Shown here one piece after another: positions 8,416 to 17,291 of a stretch of 64,000 bases of DNA. The stretch comes from Clostridiaceae bacterium (lineage in GTDB: Bacteria > Bacillota > Clostridia > Lachnospirales > Lachnospiraceae), in NCBI GenBank assembly GCA_902362725.1, contig CABIXM010000001.1, positions 1 through 64,000 of the forward strand, given 5' to 3'. Position 1 is the first letter of the stretch; every line of letters starts with the position of its first letter. A program made the translations under genes and the position numbers. The notes under the pieces were generated by a model, which saw only the letters and a program-made list of their open reading frames with translations, had not been told where the DNA came from and ran no database searches.

Positions 8416-9528
8416 CTAATTGGTGATTGTCCTGCCATCTATCCGATCAAAAAGATGGATTTTTTCCGGCAGGTAAGCGTAGCTTACTTTTTCTCCCGGC
8501 CGCACCGGAGCCGCGGTATCCGTTTTGATAATCAGCTTTTCCCGGCTGCCCTCCCGGTTCAGATAGACCATTGCCTCGGAGCCCAGCATCTCATATACCT
8601 CTACGGCTCCCGCTCCGTGGACGCTGCCGCCGTCTGTGGGATTCAGGAGCACGTGCTCCGGACGGATGCCCAGGATCACTGCCCGGCCGATATAATTGCC
8701 CCGGCGAAGCTTTTCTGCCTTTTCCTTCGTCAGTTCTATGCGGTTCCCATTTTCTTCCAGATACAGACCGCCGTTGGGCTCGTATTTCACGACTGCTTCT
8801 GCGAAATTCATAGGCGGCGTTCCGATAAAGCCTGCCACAAACTGATTGGCCGGATAGCGGAACAGGCGCTCCGGCGTATCCACCTGCTGCACCACGCCGT
8901 CCTTCATGACAACAATCCGGGTTCCCAAGGTCATGGCCTCGGTCTGATCGTGGGTCACGTAGATAAATGTGGAATTCAGCTTATGATACAGGCTGGCGAT
9001 TTCCACCCGCATCTGTCCCCGGAGCTTGGCGTCCAGGTTGGACAAAGGCTCGTCCATCAGAAAGACTCTGGGATTGCGGACGATGGCACGTCCCATGGCT
9101 ACACGCTGCTTCTGTCCGCCGGACAGCTCCGAAGGCTTCCGATCCAGCACCTCGGTCAGACCCAGGATCTCTGCGGCCTCATTTACCTTGGCCTCGATAA
9201 CTTCCTTCTTCTCATGACGGATATGCAAACTGTAGCCGATGTTTTTTCTTACCGTCATATGGGGATACAAGGCGTAGTTCTGAAAGACCATAGCAATGTC
9301 TCGATCACAGGCCTCCACCTCGTTCATGCGCTCGCCGTCGATATACAGCTCTCCCTCGCTGATATTTTCCAGTCCTGCTAGCATGCGCAGGGTTGTGGAT
9401 TTTCCGCAGCCGGAGGGACCTACAAAAATAATAAATTCATTGTCCTGTATCTCCAGGTTAAAATCCTTCACTGCTTCAAATCCGTTTTCATATCGTTTAC
9501 ACACATGCTTTAACTGAATATGTGCCAT
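8416..9528 (-). CDS. carbohydrate ABC transporter ATPase, UgpC/MalK/MsmX type
   Basis: A 370-residue cytoplasmic ATPase of the CUT1 importer class. Walker A GPSGCGKST, signature LSGGQKQR, Walker B VFLMDEPLSNLDA and switch H in YVTHDQTEA are all present. A C-terminal TOBE/MalK-like regulatory domain carries IRPEHVLL. It is the natural partner of the two permeases encoded at the head of this operon. The start codon lies inside the 3' end of the HAD gene (32-bp overlap). A dedicated ATPase in the operon is notable because many Firmicutes share one MsmX between several importers. Confidence 0.92.
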   Translation of the reverse strand: MAHIQLKHVCKRYENGFEAVKDFNLEIQDNEFIIFVGPSGCGKSTTLRMLAGLENISEGELYIDGERMNEVEACDRDIAMVFQNYALYPHMTVRKNIGYSLHIRHEKKEVIEAKVNEAAEILGLTEVLDRKPSELSGGQKQRVAMGRAIVRNPRVFLMDEPLSNLDAKLRGQMRVEIASLYHKLNSTFIYVTHDQTEAMTLGTRIVVMKDGVVQQVDTPERLFRYPANQFVAGFIGTPPMNFAEAVVKYEPNGGLYLEENGNRIELTKEKAEKLRRGNYIGRAVILGIRPEHVLLNPTDGGSVHGAGAVEVYEMLGSEAMVYLNREGSREKLIIKTDTAAPVRPGEKVSYAYLPEKIHLFDRIDGRTITN

Positions 9529-10249
9529 TTCTTTTCTCCTCTGTATTTATTTGATCGATCAGATCCACCAGATCGTCTACGGAATCCAGCAAATAATCTG
9601 CCTGCTCACGGAGCATATTCTCGGTTCCGGTTCCGCTTTTTACGCCGATTGCCACTGCGCCGCCGTTTCTGGCAAACCGCATATCATTGGGGTTATCGCC
9701 TACCATGGCGATCTCGTCCTTCCAGATTCCCCAGTGCCCTGCGGCCAGGCTTACCAGCCTTCCATCCGGTTTCTCAGGCAGCCCTTCTCCCGAGACTCCC
9801 CAGAAGGAAATGTACTCCTCGACGCCCAGCACCTCCAGACATCTCCGGGTGGACTTCAGATCGTCCGTAGTAGCCACGCCTATCCACAGGCCCCGGGATC
9901 GCAGGGCCTCCATCATGGCTTTTACGTCGGTAAAGGTGGGATATGCCGTCCGCTTCAGCCCGACCTCCTCATAGAAAAGCTCTGCCAGCTCCCCTGCCAG
10001 TTTCTCCGAATCTGTACCCAGATACTCCTGCAAATCCTCCGCAACGCCCCGATAGGATTTCCAGGCCAGGGCTCCGTCCGGATCCACCCGGCCATCTGCC
10101 ACGCCCATTTCCCGCAGAAGCATCCGCTGGCGCTCCGGCATTCTTCTGGCGTCGCAGAGCCGCTTTGCCACCTTCACAGCCGCTTTGCCCCAGACCTCAT
10201 AGAAATCAATCAGTGTACCGTCCTTGTCAAACAGGATTCCTTTTATCAT
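9497..10249 (-). CDS. HAD-family phosphatase (Gph-like)
   Basis: About 250 residues of haloacid-dehalogenase superfamily. Motif I is FDKDGTLIDF near the N-terminus, motif II is in GVATTDD, and motif IV is AMVGDNPNDMRFARNGG. A helical cap lies between motifs I and II, as in phosphoglycolate/beta-phosphoglucomutase-like enzymes. The start is the ATG at 10247-10249, which overlaps the preceding TGA by ATGA; the longer frame upstream has no support. Position inside the ABC operon suggests it removes phosphate from the imported compound or from a product of the PHP enzyme. Substrate unknown. Confidence 0.87.
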   Translation of the reverse strand: MIKGILFDKDGTLIDFYEVWGKAAVKVAKRLCDARRMPERQRMLLREMGVADGRVDPDGALAWKSYRGVAEDLQEYLGTDSEKLAGELAELFYEEVGLKRTAYPTFTDVKAMMEALRSRGLWIGVATTDDLKSTRRCLEVLGVEEYISFWGVSGEGLPEKPDGRLVSLAAGHWGIWKDEIAMVGDNPNDMRFARNGGAVAIGVKSGTGTENMLREQADYLLDSVDDLVDLIDQINTEEKRNGTYSVKACV

Positions 10250-11703
10250 AGCTGTTTCACCGCCTCCCCAAAGGTTTGAAGCTTCTGTTTTCCGGTTCCT
10301 CTTGTGATGGCATTTCCGTAAAACAGAAAGCCTCCGTCTTTTGCTTCCGCGCCGAACCGGATCCATTGATAAGCTTCCTCTGTAAGTCTTACGGTTCCGG
10401 CTGCCTCCCAGGCATCCTCCCGTCCGGTTACCCGGCAGTCCACGCGTTTTCCGTTGTGAAGATAAAAAATCTCCGGCTTCTCCTTCTGACCCCTAAGGCA
10501 GATCCGATAGGGCAGTTCCTCTTTATCCTCCGGAAGCTGTCCGCCAAACAGCAGCCCGGTCTCGATCCGGCAGTGTCTTGTCACATAACAGTTACAGCTT
10601 CTTACGCCTTCCAGAAGATGCTCCGCGCTCAGATCCTCCATGTATACAAAGGTGGCCGGATCCCCCGGTACCGACGGCTCTGTGGCTCCCGGATACCGTT
10701 CCTCCAGCGTGTTGTGGGAATCCGAACCGCCTATGGCGCAGATCCGGTGCCCGTCCGCCCAAAGAAGATCCGCCAGCGCCACCGCTCTTTGGTTGGCTTT
10801 CCCCGCTTTTGCCTCCGGATCCGCCTCGTAGGTGGGATCGTTGATAATCTCCAGACAGTGGACGCCATCCAGTCTCAGATCTCCGTACAGCCATTTCCAG
10901 ATATAAAGAAAGGGGTGATTGATACTGAATAACCAGTGTTCTTTCCGACACTCCTGCTGAATCTGCTCCAGATCCGCTTTCAGGGCGGCCTCCTCCTTAT
11001 CCTCCAGAATCCGCTCCAGTGCCCGGGGCATATGGGTAATTCCAAACAGGTTGGCGTGTCCCAGCAGCGTCGTAATCTCGATTCCGGGCAGAATCAGTAA
11101 GGACGTCTCTGGCCAGCCTGTATGGATCGCGTTGTGCTCGGTGGGCGTATAGAAATCCAGTCCCATGCGCTCGGCCTTCCGGCTGGCGTTTTCGGTGGTT
11201 TCCTTGCCGTCCGACAGCCGGGTGTGAGTATGGAAGTCTCCCTGATACCAGCCCTTTCCTTTTTTCCGGATTGCTGTCCAGTCATAGTTTTCATAATCCG
11301 GAGTCCAGACTTGTTCTCCCACCGGCTCGGTGACAACCGCCGCCTCTTCTGTAACCAGGACAGAAAAGGGCTGGATCTTCTCCCCCATCAGCCGCTTCAG
11401 GTGCTCCGCAAATACGAAAACCGTCATTTGCCAGGTTCCCGCAGGCAGGGCTCCCGGGACGCCTCCGATGGTAGTATCGTTTCCATCTTTTCCCAGCACA
11501 ATGACCGGATCGCTGTAACCCAACTGCTTCAGAAACCGGATTTTTCCACTGGGATCCTTTATCATCAGAAACACCAGAAAGGTATATTTTTTTGATAAAT
11601 CATATCGGAAACAGAGATGACTACAGGCGGAAGAAACCGTAAAGGTTTCCTCCTGGCGTGCAGTCTCTCCGGCGCCGATTACAAATTTCAGCGTCTGTGT
11701 CAT
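10246..11703 (-). CDS. PHP-domain metallohydrolase (CehA/McbA-like)
   Basis: A 485-residue protein. Residues ~1-140 appear to be a beta-rich N-terminal domain without a name I can give. A PHP-type metal-dependent phosphoesterase domain follows: DFHTHTRLSDGKETTE (metal ligands HxH), TEHNAIH, the glutamate in LPGIEIT, later SINHPF and GGSDSHN. These are the PHP metal-binding signatures. No signal peptide is visible, so it is probably cytoplasmic. It follows the binding-protein gene by 9 bp and overlaps the HAD gene by 4 bp. With a Ugp-like importer, a phosphodiester-cleaving role on the imported solute is plausible but unproven. Confidence 0.87.
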   Translation of the reverse strand: MTQTLKFVIGAGETARQEETFTVSSACSHLCFRYDLSKKYTFLVFLMIKDPSGKIRFLKQLGYSDPVIVLGKDGNDTTIGGVPGALPAGTWQMTVFVFAEHLKRLMGEKIQPFSVLVTEEAAVVTEPVGEQVWTPDYENYDWTAIRKKGKGWYQGDFHTHTRLSDGKETTENASRKAERMGLDFYTPTEHNAIHTGWPETSLLILPGIEITTLLGHANLFGITHMPRALERILEDKEEAALKADLEQIQQECRKEHWLFSINHPFLYIWKWLYGDLRLDGVHCLEIINDPTYEADPEAKAGKANQRAVALADLLWADGHRICAIGGSDSHNTLEERYPGATEPSVPGDPATFVYMEDLSAEHLLEGVRSCNCYVTRHCRIETGLLFGGQLPEDKEELPYRICLRGQKEKPEIFYLHNGKRVDCRVTGREDAWEAAGTVRLTEEAYQWIRFGAEAKDGGFLFYGNAITRGTGKQKLQTFGEAVKQL

Positions 11704-11712
11704 ACGTTTTCC

Positions 11713-13056
11713 TTATTTCGCAAGTGCCTCGTCGAGCGCTGCCTGCGCGGTTTTCTGAGCCTCGTCCAGTGCTTCCTTTGCGGACACTCCGTCAATCTCT
11801 ACCTTATCTGCCGCTACCTTCAGGGCGTCCTTGATTGCTCCGTTGGTGGGGTCGTTGGGGTATACGGTTCCGTGGGTTGCCTGCGCGAAGGGAACGGCTG
11901 CCTGGGGATTCTCTGCCACATAAGACTGATAATCCGCATTGTCGTTGATTTTCTGGTTTACTGCCACATAACCGGTAGACATCGTCCATTTTGCCTGGCT
12001 CTCCGCATTGGTGAAATACTTAATAAACGCAAACGCGCCCTGCTTCTCCGCGTCAGAGGATCCCTCCAGAACGCTTAAGGTCTTGGTCTCTGCCATCGGC
12101 GCGGATGTGGTGCTTGCGCTCCATGCCGGCTGCTCCATAGCTGCTACGATACTGAAATCCAGATCTGCCTGGTCTCCTGAGGAACCGGTATAACCGCCTG
12201 CCTTTCCGGCAATTACATCGTCGATGGTCGCGTACCAGTACTCCCAGCCCTGTCCGCCGGAGTGAATGGCCATGGTCTTGTCGTCATGAATCCAGGTACG
12301 GAAGGCCTCCCATACCTCTACCCATTCCGGGCTGTTGATGGTGACCTGGGTGCCGTCCTCGTTGAAGATGGAAGCGCCGTTGCTGAAGGCTGCGTCAATC
12401 ATGTTGCCCGCTCCCCACATAGGCTCCCAGCCATACTCGTAGCCTGCCGCCTTGATTTTCTTTGCTGCCTCTGCCAGATCCGACCAGGTTTTGATGTCCT
12501 CGGCCTTCACGCCCGCCGCGTCAAAGGCTGCCATATTGTAATACATAACCTGTGTGGTTCCGTAAGCCGGAAGTCCGAAGATCTTTCCGGTCTCGTCCAC
12601 GCCCTGATCGTAGAATACCTTCAGATAATCGTCTGCGCTAAACTCGCTGTCGCCGTCAATCATCGGCTGCATGTCTGCCAGAAGATTTTTGGAGGCCAGT
12701 GTCCGTGCTGTCTCCGCGTTCAGAAGCACCAGATCCGGAGCCGCGTTTCCGGCAATACCTGCCTGCAGCTTCTGGTAGGTTTCGTCATAATCTGCCTGTG
12801 TTACGGTGCTTACATGATATTTGCTCTGGGAAGCATTAAAGCTGTCCACGATCTCCTGTACTACACCTACGGCGGTTTTTCCTCCGGAATACCAGAATTC
12901 CACGTCTACGGTGTCACCGCTCTCTGCCGCGTCACCCGCCTCTGCCTGGGCTTTCGCTGCTGTGTCTGCTGTTCCCTCTGCCTTGCTTCCGCAGCCTGCC
13001 AGCGCTGTCACAGCCATGGCGGAGGCCAGGAGTACGGATACCAGTTTCTTGTTCAT
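11713..13056 (-). CDS. extracellular solute-binding lipoprotein (CUT1/UgpB type)
   Basis: A 447-residue family 1 solute-binding protein. Signal peptide with lipobox VTALAGC (Cys ~21) anchors it outside the membrane. The mature part starts with a low-complexity A/E/D-rich linker, then VDVEFWYSGGKTAVGVVQEI followed by VDSFNASQSKYHV, the usual N-lobe of sugar or glycerol-phosphate binding proteins. The segment SSDAEKQGAFAFIKYFTNAE near the end is also typical. It captures substrate for the two permeases encoded just upstream. The presence of UgpA/E-like permeases and phosphohydrolase genes points to a phosphorylated polyol, but a neutral sugar cannot be excluded. Confidence 0.93.
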   Translation of the reverse strand: MNKKLVSVLLASAMAVTALAGCGSKAEGTADTAAKAQAEAGDAAESGDTVDVEFWYSGGKTAVGVVQEIVDSFNASQSKYHVSTVTQADYDETYQKLQAGIAGNAAPDLVLLNAETARTLASKNLLADMQPMIDGDSEFSADDYLKVFYDQGVDETGKIFGLPAYGTTQVMYYNMAAFDAAGVKAEDIKTWSDLAEAAKKIKAAGYEYGWEPMWGAGNMIDAAFSNGASIFNEDGTQVTINSPEWVEVWEAFRTWIHDDKTMAIHSGGQGWEYWYATIDDVIAGKAGGYTGSSGDQADLDFSIVAAMEQPAWSASTTSAPMAETKTLSVLEGSSDAEKQGAFAFIKYFTNAESQAKWTMSTGYVAVNQKINDNADYQSYVAENPQAAVPFAQATHGTVYPNDPTNGAIKDALKVAADKVEIDGVSAKEALDEAQKTAQAALDEALAK

Positions 13057-13093
13057 TTTTCATTTCCTCCTCAAATATAGGTGTTGCGGGATC

Positions 13094-13927
13094 CTATCCC
13101 TTCATACCGGTGTCTCCACCGATACCGTTGATGAACCATTTCTGTGTAAATGCGAACAGAATCAATAAAGGCACCACAATCAGCGCGCTTCCGGCCATTA
13201 CCAGGGCCCATTCTGTTCCGTAGGCGCCTCCCTCGATAAAGAAGCTCCGAAGTCCCTGGGAAACCAGATATTTTTCTGAACTCTTGGTAATCAGGGAAGG
13301 CCACATGTAGTTGTTGTATGTTGAAATGAAGCTCATCAAACCAAATGTAATAAAGGACGACTTCGTCATGGGGCAGATGATTTCCCAGAGAATGCGGAAA
13401 TGACTGCCGCCGTCTATCCGGGCCGCCTCTACCAGCCCTTTCGGTACCTGCATAAAGGACTGCCGCAGCAGAAAGATACCGAAGATACTGACACTGCTGG
13501 AGACAATCAGTCCTGTCATGGTATCCAGAAGATTCCATCTGGACAGAATGATATAGCTTGGAATATAGGTCGCTGCCACCGGAAGCATATAGGTTCCCAT
13601 CACGATGGCAAATAACGCGTTCTTTCCCTTAAACTCCAGAAATACCATGGCGTAGGTAATCATGGCCCCTGTGATAATCTGCAGGGCTACCACCACCAGA
13701 GAAACCCAGAGGCTGTTTACAATATAGCCCGGCAGCGGAGAATGAAAGATTACGGAAATAAAATTGCTCCACTGGGGTACTGCCGGGAAAAAGGCTCCCA
13801 CATTCATAATCTCCGCCTTGGTCTTCAGCGCGCTCAAAATCATCCAGATAAAGGGGAAGGCGGTAAACAGGCTTACGACCAGCAATACTGCGAATTTCAA
13901 TACCAGCTTGATTTTGTTTTCTTTCAT
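13094..13927 (-). CDS. carbohydrate ABC transporter permease, UgpE/MalG type
   Basis: A 277-residue inner-membrane permease with about six helices. The EAA motif in EAARIDGGSHFRILWEIICP marks the ATPase contact. The C-terminus FINGIGGDTGMKG is typical for the MalG/UgpE class. It lies 9 bp after the UgpA-like gene and 37 bp before the binding-protein gene, with no terminator seen between. Confidence 0.93.
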   Translation of the reverse strand: MKENKIKLVLKFAVLLVVSLFTAFPFIWMILSALKTKAEIMNVGAFFPAVPQWSNFISVIFHSPLPGYIVNSLWVSLVVVALQIITGAMITYAMVFLEFKGKNALFAIVMGTYMLPVAATYIPSYIILSRWNLLDTMTGLIVSSSVSIFGIFLLRQSFMQVPKGLVEAARIDGGSHFRILWEIICPMTKSSFITFGLMSFISTYNNYMWPSLITKSSEKYLVSQGLRSFFIEGGAYGTEWALVMAGSALIVVPLLILFAFTQKWFINGIGGDTGMKG

Positions 13928-13936
13928 GTCCGCCTC

Positions 13937-14827
13937 CTAGTAATGGACCCATTTTTTCGACGCGGTAAACTGCGCCAGGGATAAAATGACGGTTATGATA
14001 ATCATAATCACTGCCGTAGCTGTAGCCTGTCCCATCTTAAATTCCTGAAAGCCCAGCTGATAATACATATAAAGCAGGGTTCGGGTGCTTCCGCTGGGGC
14101 CGCCCTGGGTCAGAATCTGTATCTGATCGTAGGCCTGCAGGGAATTGACCATGGTAATAATCATCAGGAAAAATGTGGTGGGTGAGATTCCTGGAAGCGT
14201 CATATCCAGGAACTGCCGCCAGGGCTTCGCGCCGTCCAGGGCGCTTGCCTCGTAAAGCTCCTCCGGAACCTTTTCCAGCGCGGACAGATAAAAGATCATG
14301 GCATAGCCCAGACTTTTCCATACCGTAACGATGATAACGGACAGCATGGCTGTATCAGAACTGCTGATCCATTTCAGAGCCGGAAGTCCGAATAGCCCCA
14401 GAACCTGATTGGCCAGACCTCCGTCCTCCCGGAAAATCCAGGTCCACACGATAGAGATGGCTACGGTCGGTGTAATCCAGGGAGAAAACAGGACGAATTT
14501 GAATACGCCGCTTCCCTTAAAATTTCTGCGGAGCAGAAGCGCCAGACCCAAACCGCCGATAATGGTAGGAAACAGGGTGCCTGCCGTAAATACCAGGGTA
14601 TTCCACAGAGCTTCGTAAAAACGGCTGTCCTTCAATAAAGACGTATAATTCTTAAACCAGATAAAATTGTAGTCAGGCGTCATAAAATCCCAGTCCGTAA
14701 AACTGAGCCAGACCGACCTGAGAATCGGATAAATCCAGAAAATAAAAAGCGGAATCAGTGCCGGTAAAACAAAGAGCAGCACAGCTCCCAGGTTTCTTAT
14801 TTCGGATCTCTTTCTGCTTCTTTTCAC
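13937..14827 (-). CDS. carbohydrate ABC transporter permease, UgpA/MalF type
   Basis: About 296 residues with six predicted membrane helices; the N-terminal helix (LLFVLPALIPLFIFWIYPIL) and the EASALDGAKPWRQFLDMTLP loop are typical of UgpA/LacF permeases. First gene of the importer operon. I place the start at GTG 14825-14827, because AAAGGAG lies six bases upstream; the frame remains open to an earlier GTG at 14866 without a comparable RBS. Confidence 0.9.
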   Translation of the reverse strand: MKRSRKRSEIRNLGAVLLFVLPALIPLFIFWIYPILRSVWLSFTDWDFMTPDYNFIWFKNYTSLLKDSRFYEALWNTLVFTAGTLFPTIIGGLGLALLLRRNFKGSGVFKFVLFSPWITPTVAISIVWTWIFREDGGLANQVLGLFGLPALKWISSSDTAMLSVIIVTVWKSLGYAMIFYLSALEKVPEELYEASALDGAKPWRQFLDMTLPGISPTTFFLMIITMVNSLQAYDQIQILTQGGPSGSTRTLLYMYYQLGFQEFKMGQATATAVIMIIITVILSLAQFTASKKWVHY

Positions 14828-14892
14828 TTTAATCTCCTTTCGATGTCGCCTTTGTAAGGGTAACACCGAAAGGTAAATGAAATATGCAGGTT

Positions 14893-14921
14893 TTGTTAAA
14901 ATTGAGTTTGGGGATTGTCAA
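14893..14921 (-). promoter_or_regulatory. promoter of the Ugp-like operon
   Basis: Minus strand -35 TTGACA (14916-14921), 17-bp spacer, -10 TAACAA (14893-14898). The -35 overlaps the stop codon of the upstream S66 peptidase gene, and no terminator separates them. Confidence 0.6.
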
Positions 14922-15781
14922 AAGAAATGAAACAGATCTCCGACACGGACGGCCAGCGCATCTTTTCCGTGGCCAATCTGCCGGGTTTTCAGAATCGGAA
15001 GCTCTGCTCCTGCGTAACGGCAGGCCAGCTCCTCTATGGTCGGGGAACAACTCCTGTCCTCCATCTCCGTAAAGGTGCCGAGAAGCAGGGCTTTTATCTG
15101 CCGGAATACGCCCAGCTGCCTTAGCTGGCTGAAATACGTAACCATCTTCGGGACGCCGCCGCTCCAGGACTCCAGAAGAAGAATTTTGTCCTGCATATCC
15201 GGCCAGTATTCCGTCCCCGCCAGCTTCAGGAGACAGCGGATATTCCCGCCCACCAGAGTGCCGCAGAGCTCCTGCTGCTTCTGTCCTTTTTGCACATATT
15301 GGCAGGAAATTTGAAATAAATCCGATTGTTTCTGTAATATTGTATTTTCAAAGGCCGGACGGCGGAAGAATCCGCCGCCTGAAACAAGATTCCGGGCCTG
15401 ATAAAGGACGGAAGACCTTCCAGTCTTCGCATAGATGGCATTCAGAATCGTGGTCAGATCACTGTAGCCCCAGAATTCTGCCCGGCTTTTCCCGATCACC
15501 TCGTAATCCAGATAAGGCAGAAGCTCATTGGCCAGATCGCCGCCTGACAGATCCAGTATCGCCTGTACCTCCGGATCCCGGTAAAAGCTCATCAGAGCTT
15601 CGGCCCGTTCTTCCGCAGTGCCGCTGAAGACCGAACAAAAAACCGGATCCTTTTCATAGAGACAGGGACTTACGCAGGGCGTGAAGCCCAGCCCCTCCAG
15701 GTATGCGCAAAGCTCCTCCACGCTCCCCTTTTTCCGTACTTCCAGACCGTTTGAACAGGCCACCAGCGCTATTTTTCTCAT
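14918..15781 (-). CDS. S66-family serine peptidase (LD-carboxypeptidase / MccF-like)
   Basis: A 287-residue cytoplasmic peptidase. The nucleophile elbow is WGYSDLTTILNAIY, the catalytic Glu is probably in LLLESWSGG, and the His is in IGHGKDALAVRVG near the C-terminus, the Ser-Glu-His triad of family S66. LdcA members trim the D-Ala from murein tetrapeptides during recycling, while MccF members cleave microcin C-type adducts; this sequence cannot be assigned to one. Its start overlaps the punA stop by 4 bp (ATGA), so the two are co-translated. Confidence 0.9.
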   Translation of the reverse strand: MRKIALVACSNGLEVRKKGSVEELCAYLEGLGFTPCVSPCLYEKDPVFCSVFSGTAEERAEALMSFYRDPEVQAILDLSGGDLANELLPYLDYEVIGKSRAEFWGYSDLTTILNAIYAKTGRSSVLYQARNLVSGGGFFRRPAFENTILQKQSDLFQISCQYVQKGQKQQELCGTLVGGNIRCLLKLAGTEYWPDMQDKILLLESWSGGVPKMVTYFSQLRQLGVFRQIKALLLGTFTEMEDRSCSPTIEELACRYAGAELPILKTRQIGHGKDALAVRVGDLFHFF

Positions 15782-16599
15782 ATTCCGGTCACCACAGCCG
15801 TCACCAGCTCCTTAAACTGCTTCGCCACCCGGTCTGCCGTTTCCTGTACCTCTGCATGGTTCAGCTCCCTGGCCGACATACCGGCCGCCAGGTTGGTGAT
15901 ACAGGAGATTCCGCAGATCTCCATGCCCATATGGCGGGCCGCGATTGCTTCACAGACGGTGCTCATGCCGACGGCATCCGCGCCCAGGTTTCGGAACATA
16001 CGGATCTCGGCAGGCGACTCATAGGAGGGGCCGGTCAACTGGAGATAGACGCCCTCTTTCAGGGTGATGCCCAGCTTTTCCGCTTCTGCTTTCACGAGCG
16101 CACCCATGCGGCGGCTGTAGACCTCGCTCATATCCGGGAAACGGGGGCCCAGCTCATCCAGGTTTGATCCTATCAGCGGATTGGGGACCATGGTGGAAAT
16201 GTGATCGGTGATCAGCATGAAATCTCCCGGGATAAAATCAAAGTTGATGCCGCCTGCGGCGTTGGTAAGCAGCAGCTTTTTCGCGCCCAGCATGCCCATC
16301 AGCCTAGTGGGAAGCACCACGTCCTCCATGGCGTAGCCCTCATAATAATGGACGCGGCCCTGCATGATGACCACCGGAACCTGATTCACGTAGCCGAAGA
16401 CAAAGCGGCCCTTGTGTCCGGGTACGGTGGACACCGGGAAGCCTTCAATCTCCTGGTAGCTGACCTCAGCCCGGATATCAATACTCTCCGCGTAATCACC
16501 CAGACCGGATCCCAGAATCAGCGCCACTTCCGGCTGAAAATCTGTTTTCTCCCGAATACATCTCATACAGTTCTGCAATTTCTCCAGTGCTTTGCTCAT
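15778..16599 (-). CDS. punA: purine nucleoside phosphorylase (inosine/guanosine type)
   Basis: About 273 residues of the trimeric PNP class, which phosphorolyses inosine and guanosine to free base and ribose-1-phosphate. Visible motifs are ILGSGLGDYAES (phosphate loop), GRVHYYEGY, LTNAAGGIN and the GADAVGMSTVCEAIAARHMG segment. The second ATG (16597-16599) is preferred because AGGAGG lies eight bases before it; the first ATG would be only two bases away. It starts 15 bp after the HEPN gene stop. It serves purine salvage, complementing the de novo genes at 6-8 kb. Confidence 0.94.
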   Translation of the reverse strand: MSKALEKLQNCMRCIREKTDFQPEVALILGSGLGDYAESIDIRAEVSYQEIEGFPVSTVPGHKGRFVFGYVNQVPVVIMQGRVHYYEGYAMEDVVLPTRLMGMLGAKKLLLTNAAGGINFDFIPGDFMLITDHISTMVPNPLIGSNLDELGPRFPDMSEVYSRRMGALVKAEAEKLGITLKEGVYLQLTGPSYESPAEIRMFRNLGADAVGMSTVCEAIAARHMGMEICGISCITNLAAGMSARELNHAEVQETADRVAKQFKELVTAVVTGI

Positions 16600-16614
16600 A
16601 GACATACCCTCCTT

Positions 16615-17004
16615 TTAAATCCAGTTCTGTTCCATTTCGTTTTTCAGACGGCAAAACATATCATAATACGATTGTTTTGCAGAATTAATAATATCTAATG
16701 CAACTGCTTTATTATACGCATGCGCCACATTATTTCTGGCCTGTAAAGCTTCCAGCCAGAGCTGTTCGTCCTGAATCATTCCCATCTGATAAGCTGTCTT
16801 TAAAATCAACTTTGGCGAACCTGTCTTTCCTTCCGGCGCTCCATTCATATCCAATAACTCTTTTATCGCTTTCCATGATTGCTCAAAACAAATTTCATAT
16901 AAACCAACCAGTCCCGTCAAAATCACATTATCATAGGGTTCCCGGTAATTATAAATATCTTTCAGATTATCCAATGCCATATAAAATTTTTCATATTTTT
17001 TCAT
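16615..17004 (-). CDS. HEPN-domain protein (HI0074 family), putative toxin partner
   Basis: A 129-residue all-helical protein of the 'nucleotidyltransferase substrate binding' (HI0074) family. It carries the HEPN RNase signature R-x4-H as R90-NNVA-H95 in QARNNVAHAYN. Many HEPN proteins are RNases that act as toxins and are paired with MNT nucleotidyltransferases that neutralise them by AMPylation. Its start overlaps the MNT gene by 14 bp. The lower GC of this pair compared with neighbours suggests acquisition. Toxicity here is inferred only. Confidence 0.88.
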   Translation of the reverse strand: MKKYEKFYMALDNLKDIYNYREPYDNVILTGLVGLYEICFEQSWKAIKELLDMNGAPEGKTGSPKLILKTAYQMGMIQDEQLWLEALQARNNVAHAYNKAVALDIINSAKQSYYDMFCRLKNEMEQNWI

Positions 17005-17287
17005 AGAGCATCACCCCTTCTTTTTCAATCACATCCAACAATTCTTTCTGTACGGAACCGTCCAGATTTACTACGTCATATTTCAGCAATGTGGTAGTTT
17101 CCTCTTCTACATCCAGGGCAAAAGCCGCAATATTTCCTCCGCTGACTGCAAGATCAATATCACTGACCTTCCGGTAATCTCCCCTTGCCCGCGAGCCAAA
17201 CAGAATCACTTTTTGGATTCCATATTTCTGGGCAAGTTCTTTTATTTCCTGTATAATTTGTGGTCGGATTCCTGTTTCATTCATCAT
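16991..17287 (-). CDS. MNT nucleotidyltransferase (HI0073 family), putative antitoxin
   Basis: About 98 residues. The minimal nucleotidyltransferase core GSRARGDYRKVSDIDLAV gives the GS-x10-DxD signature (G31, S32, D43, D45). Partner of the HEPN gene that overlaps its end. The start is uncertain: ATGs occur at 17302, 17287 and 17284, all with weak RBSs, and the more upstream ones overlap the plsC-like gene. I chose 17287, just after the plsC stop. Confidence 0.85.
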   Translation of the reverse strand: MMNETGIRPQIIQEIKELAQKYGIQKVILFGSRARGDYRKVSDIDLAVSGGNIAAFALDVEEETTTLLKYDVVNLDGSVQKELLDVIEKEGVMLYEKI

Positions 17288-17291
17288 ATCT

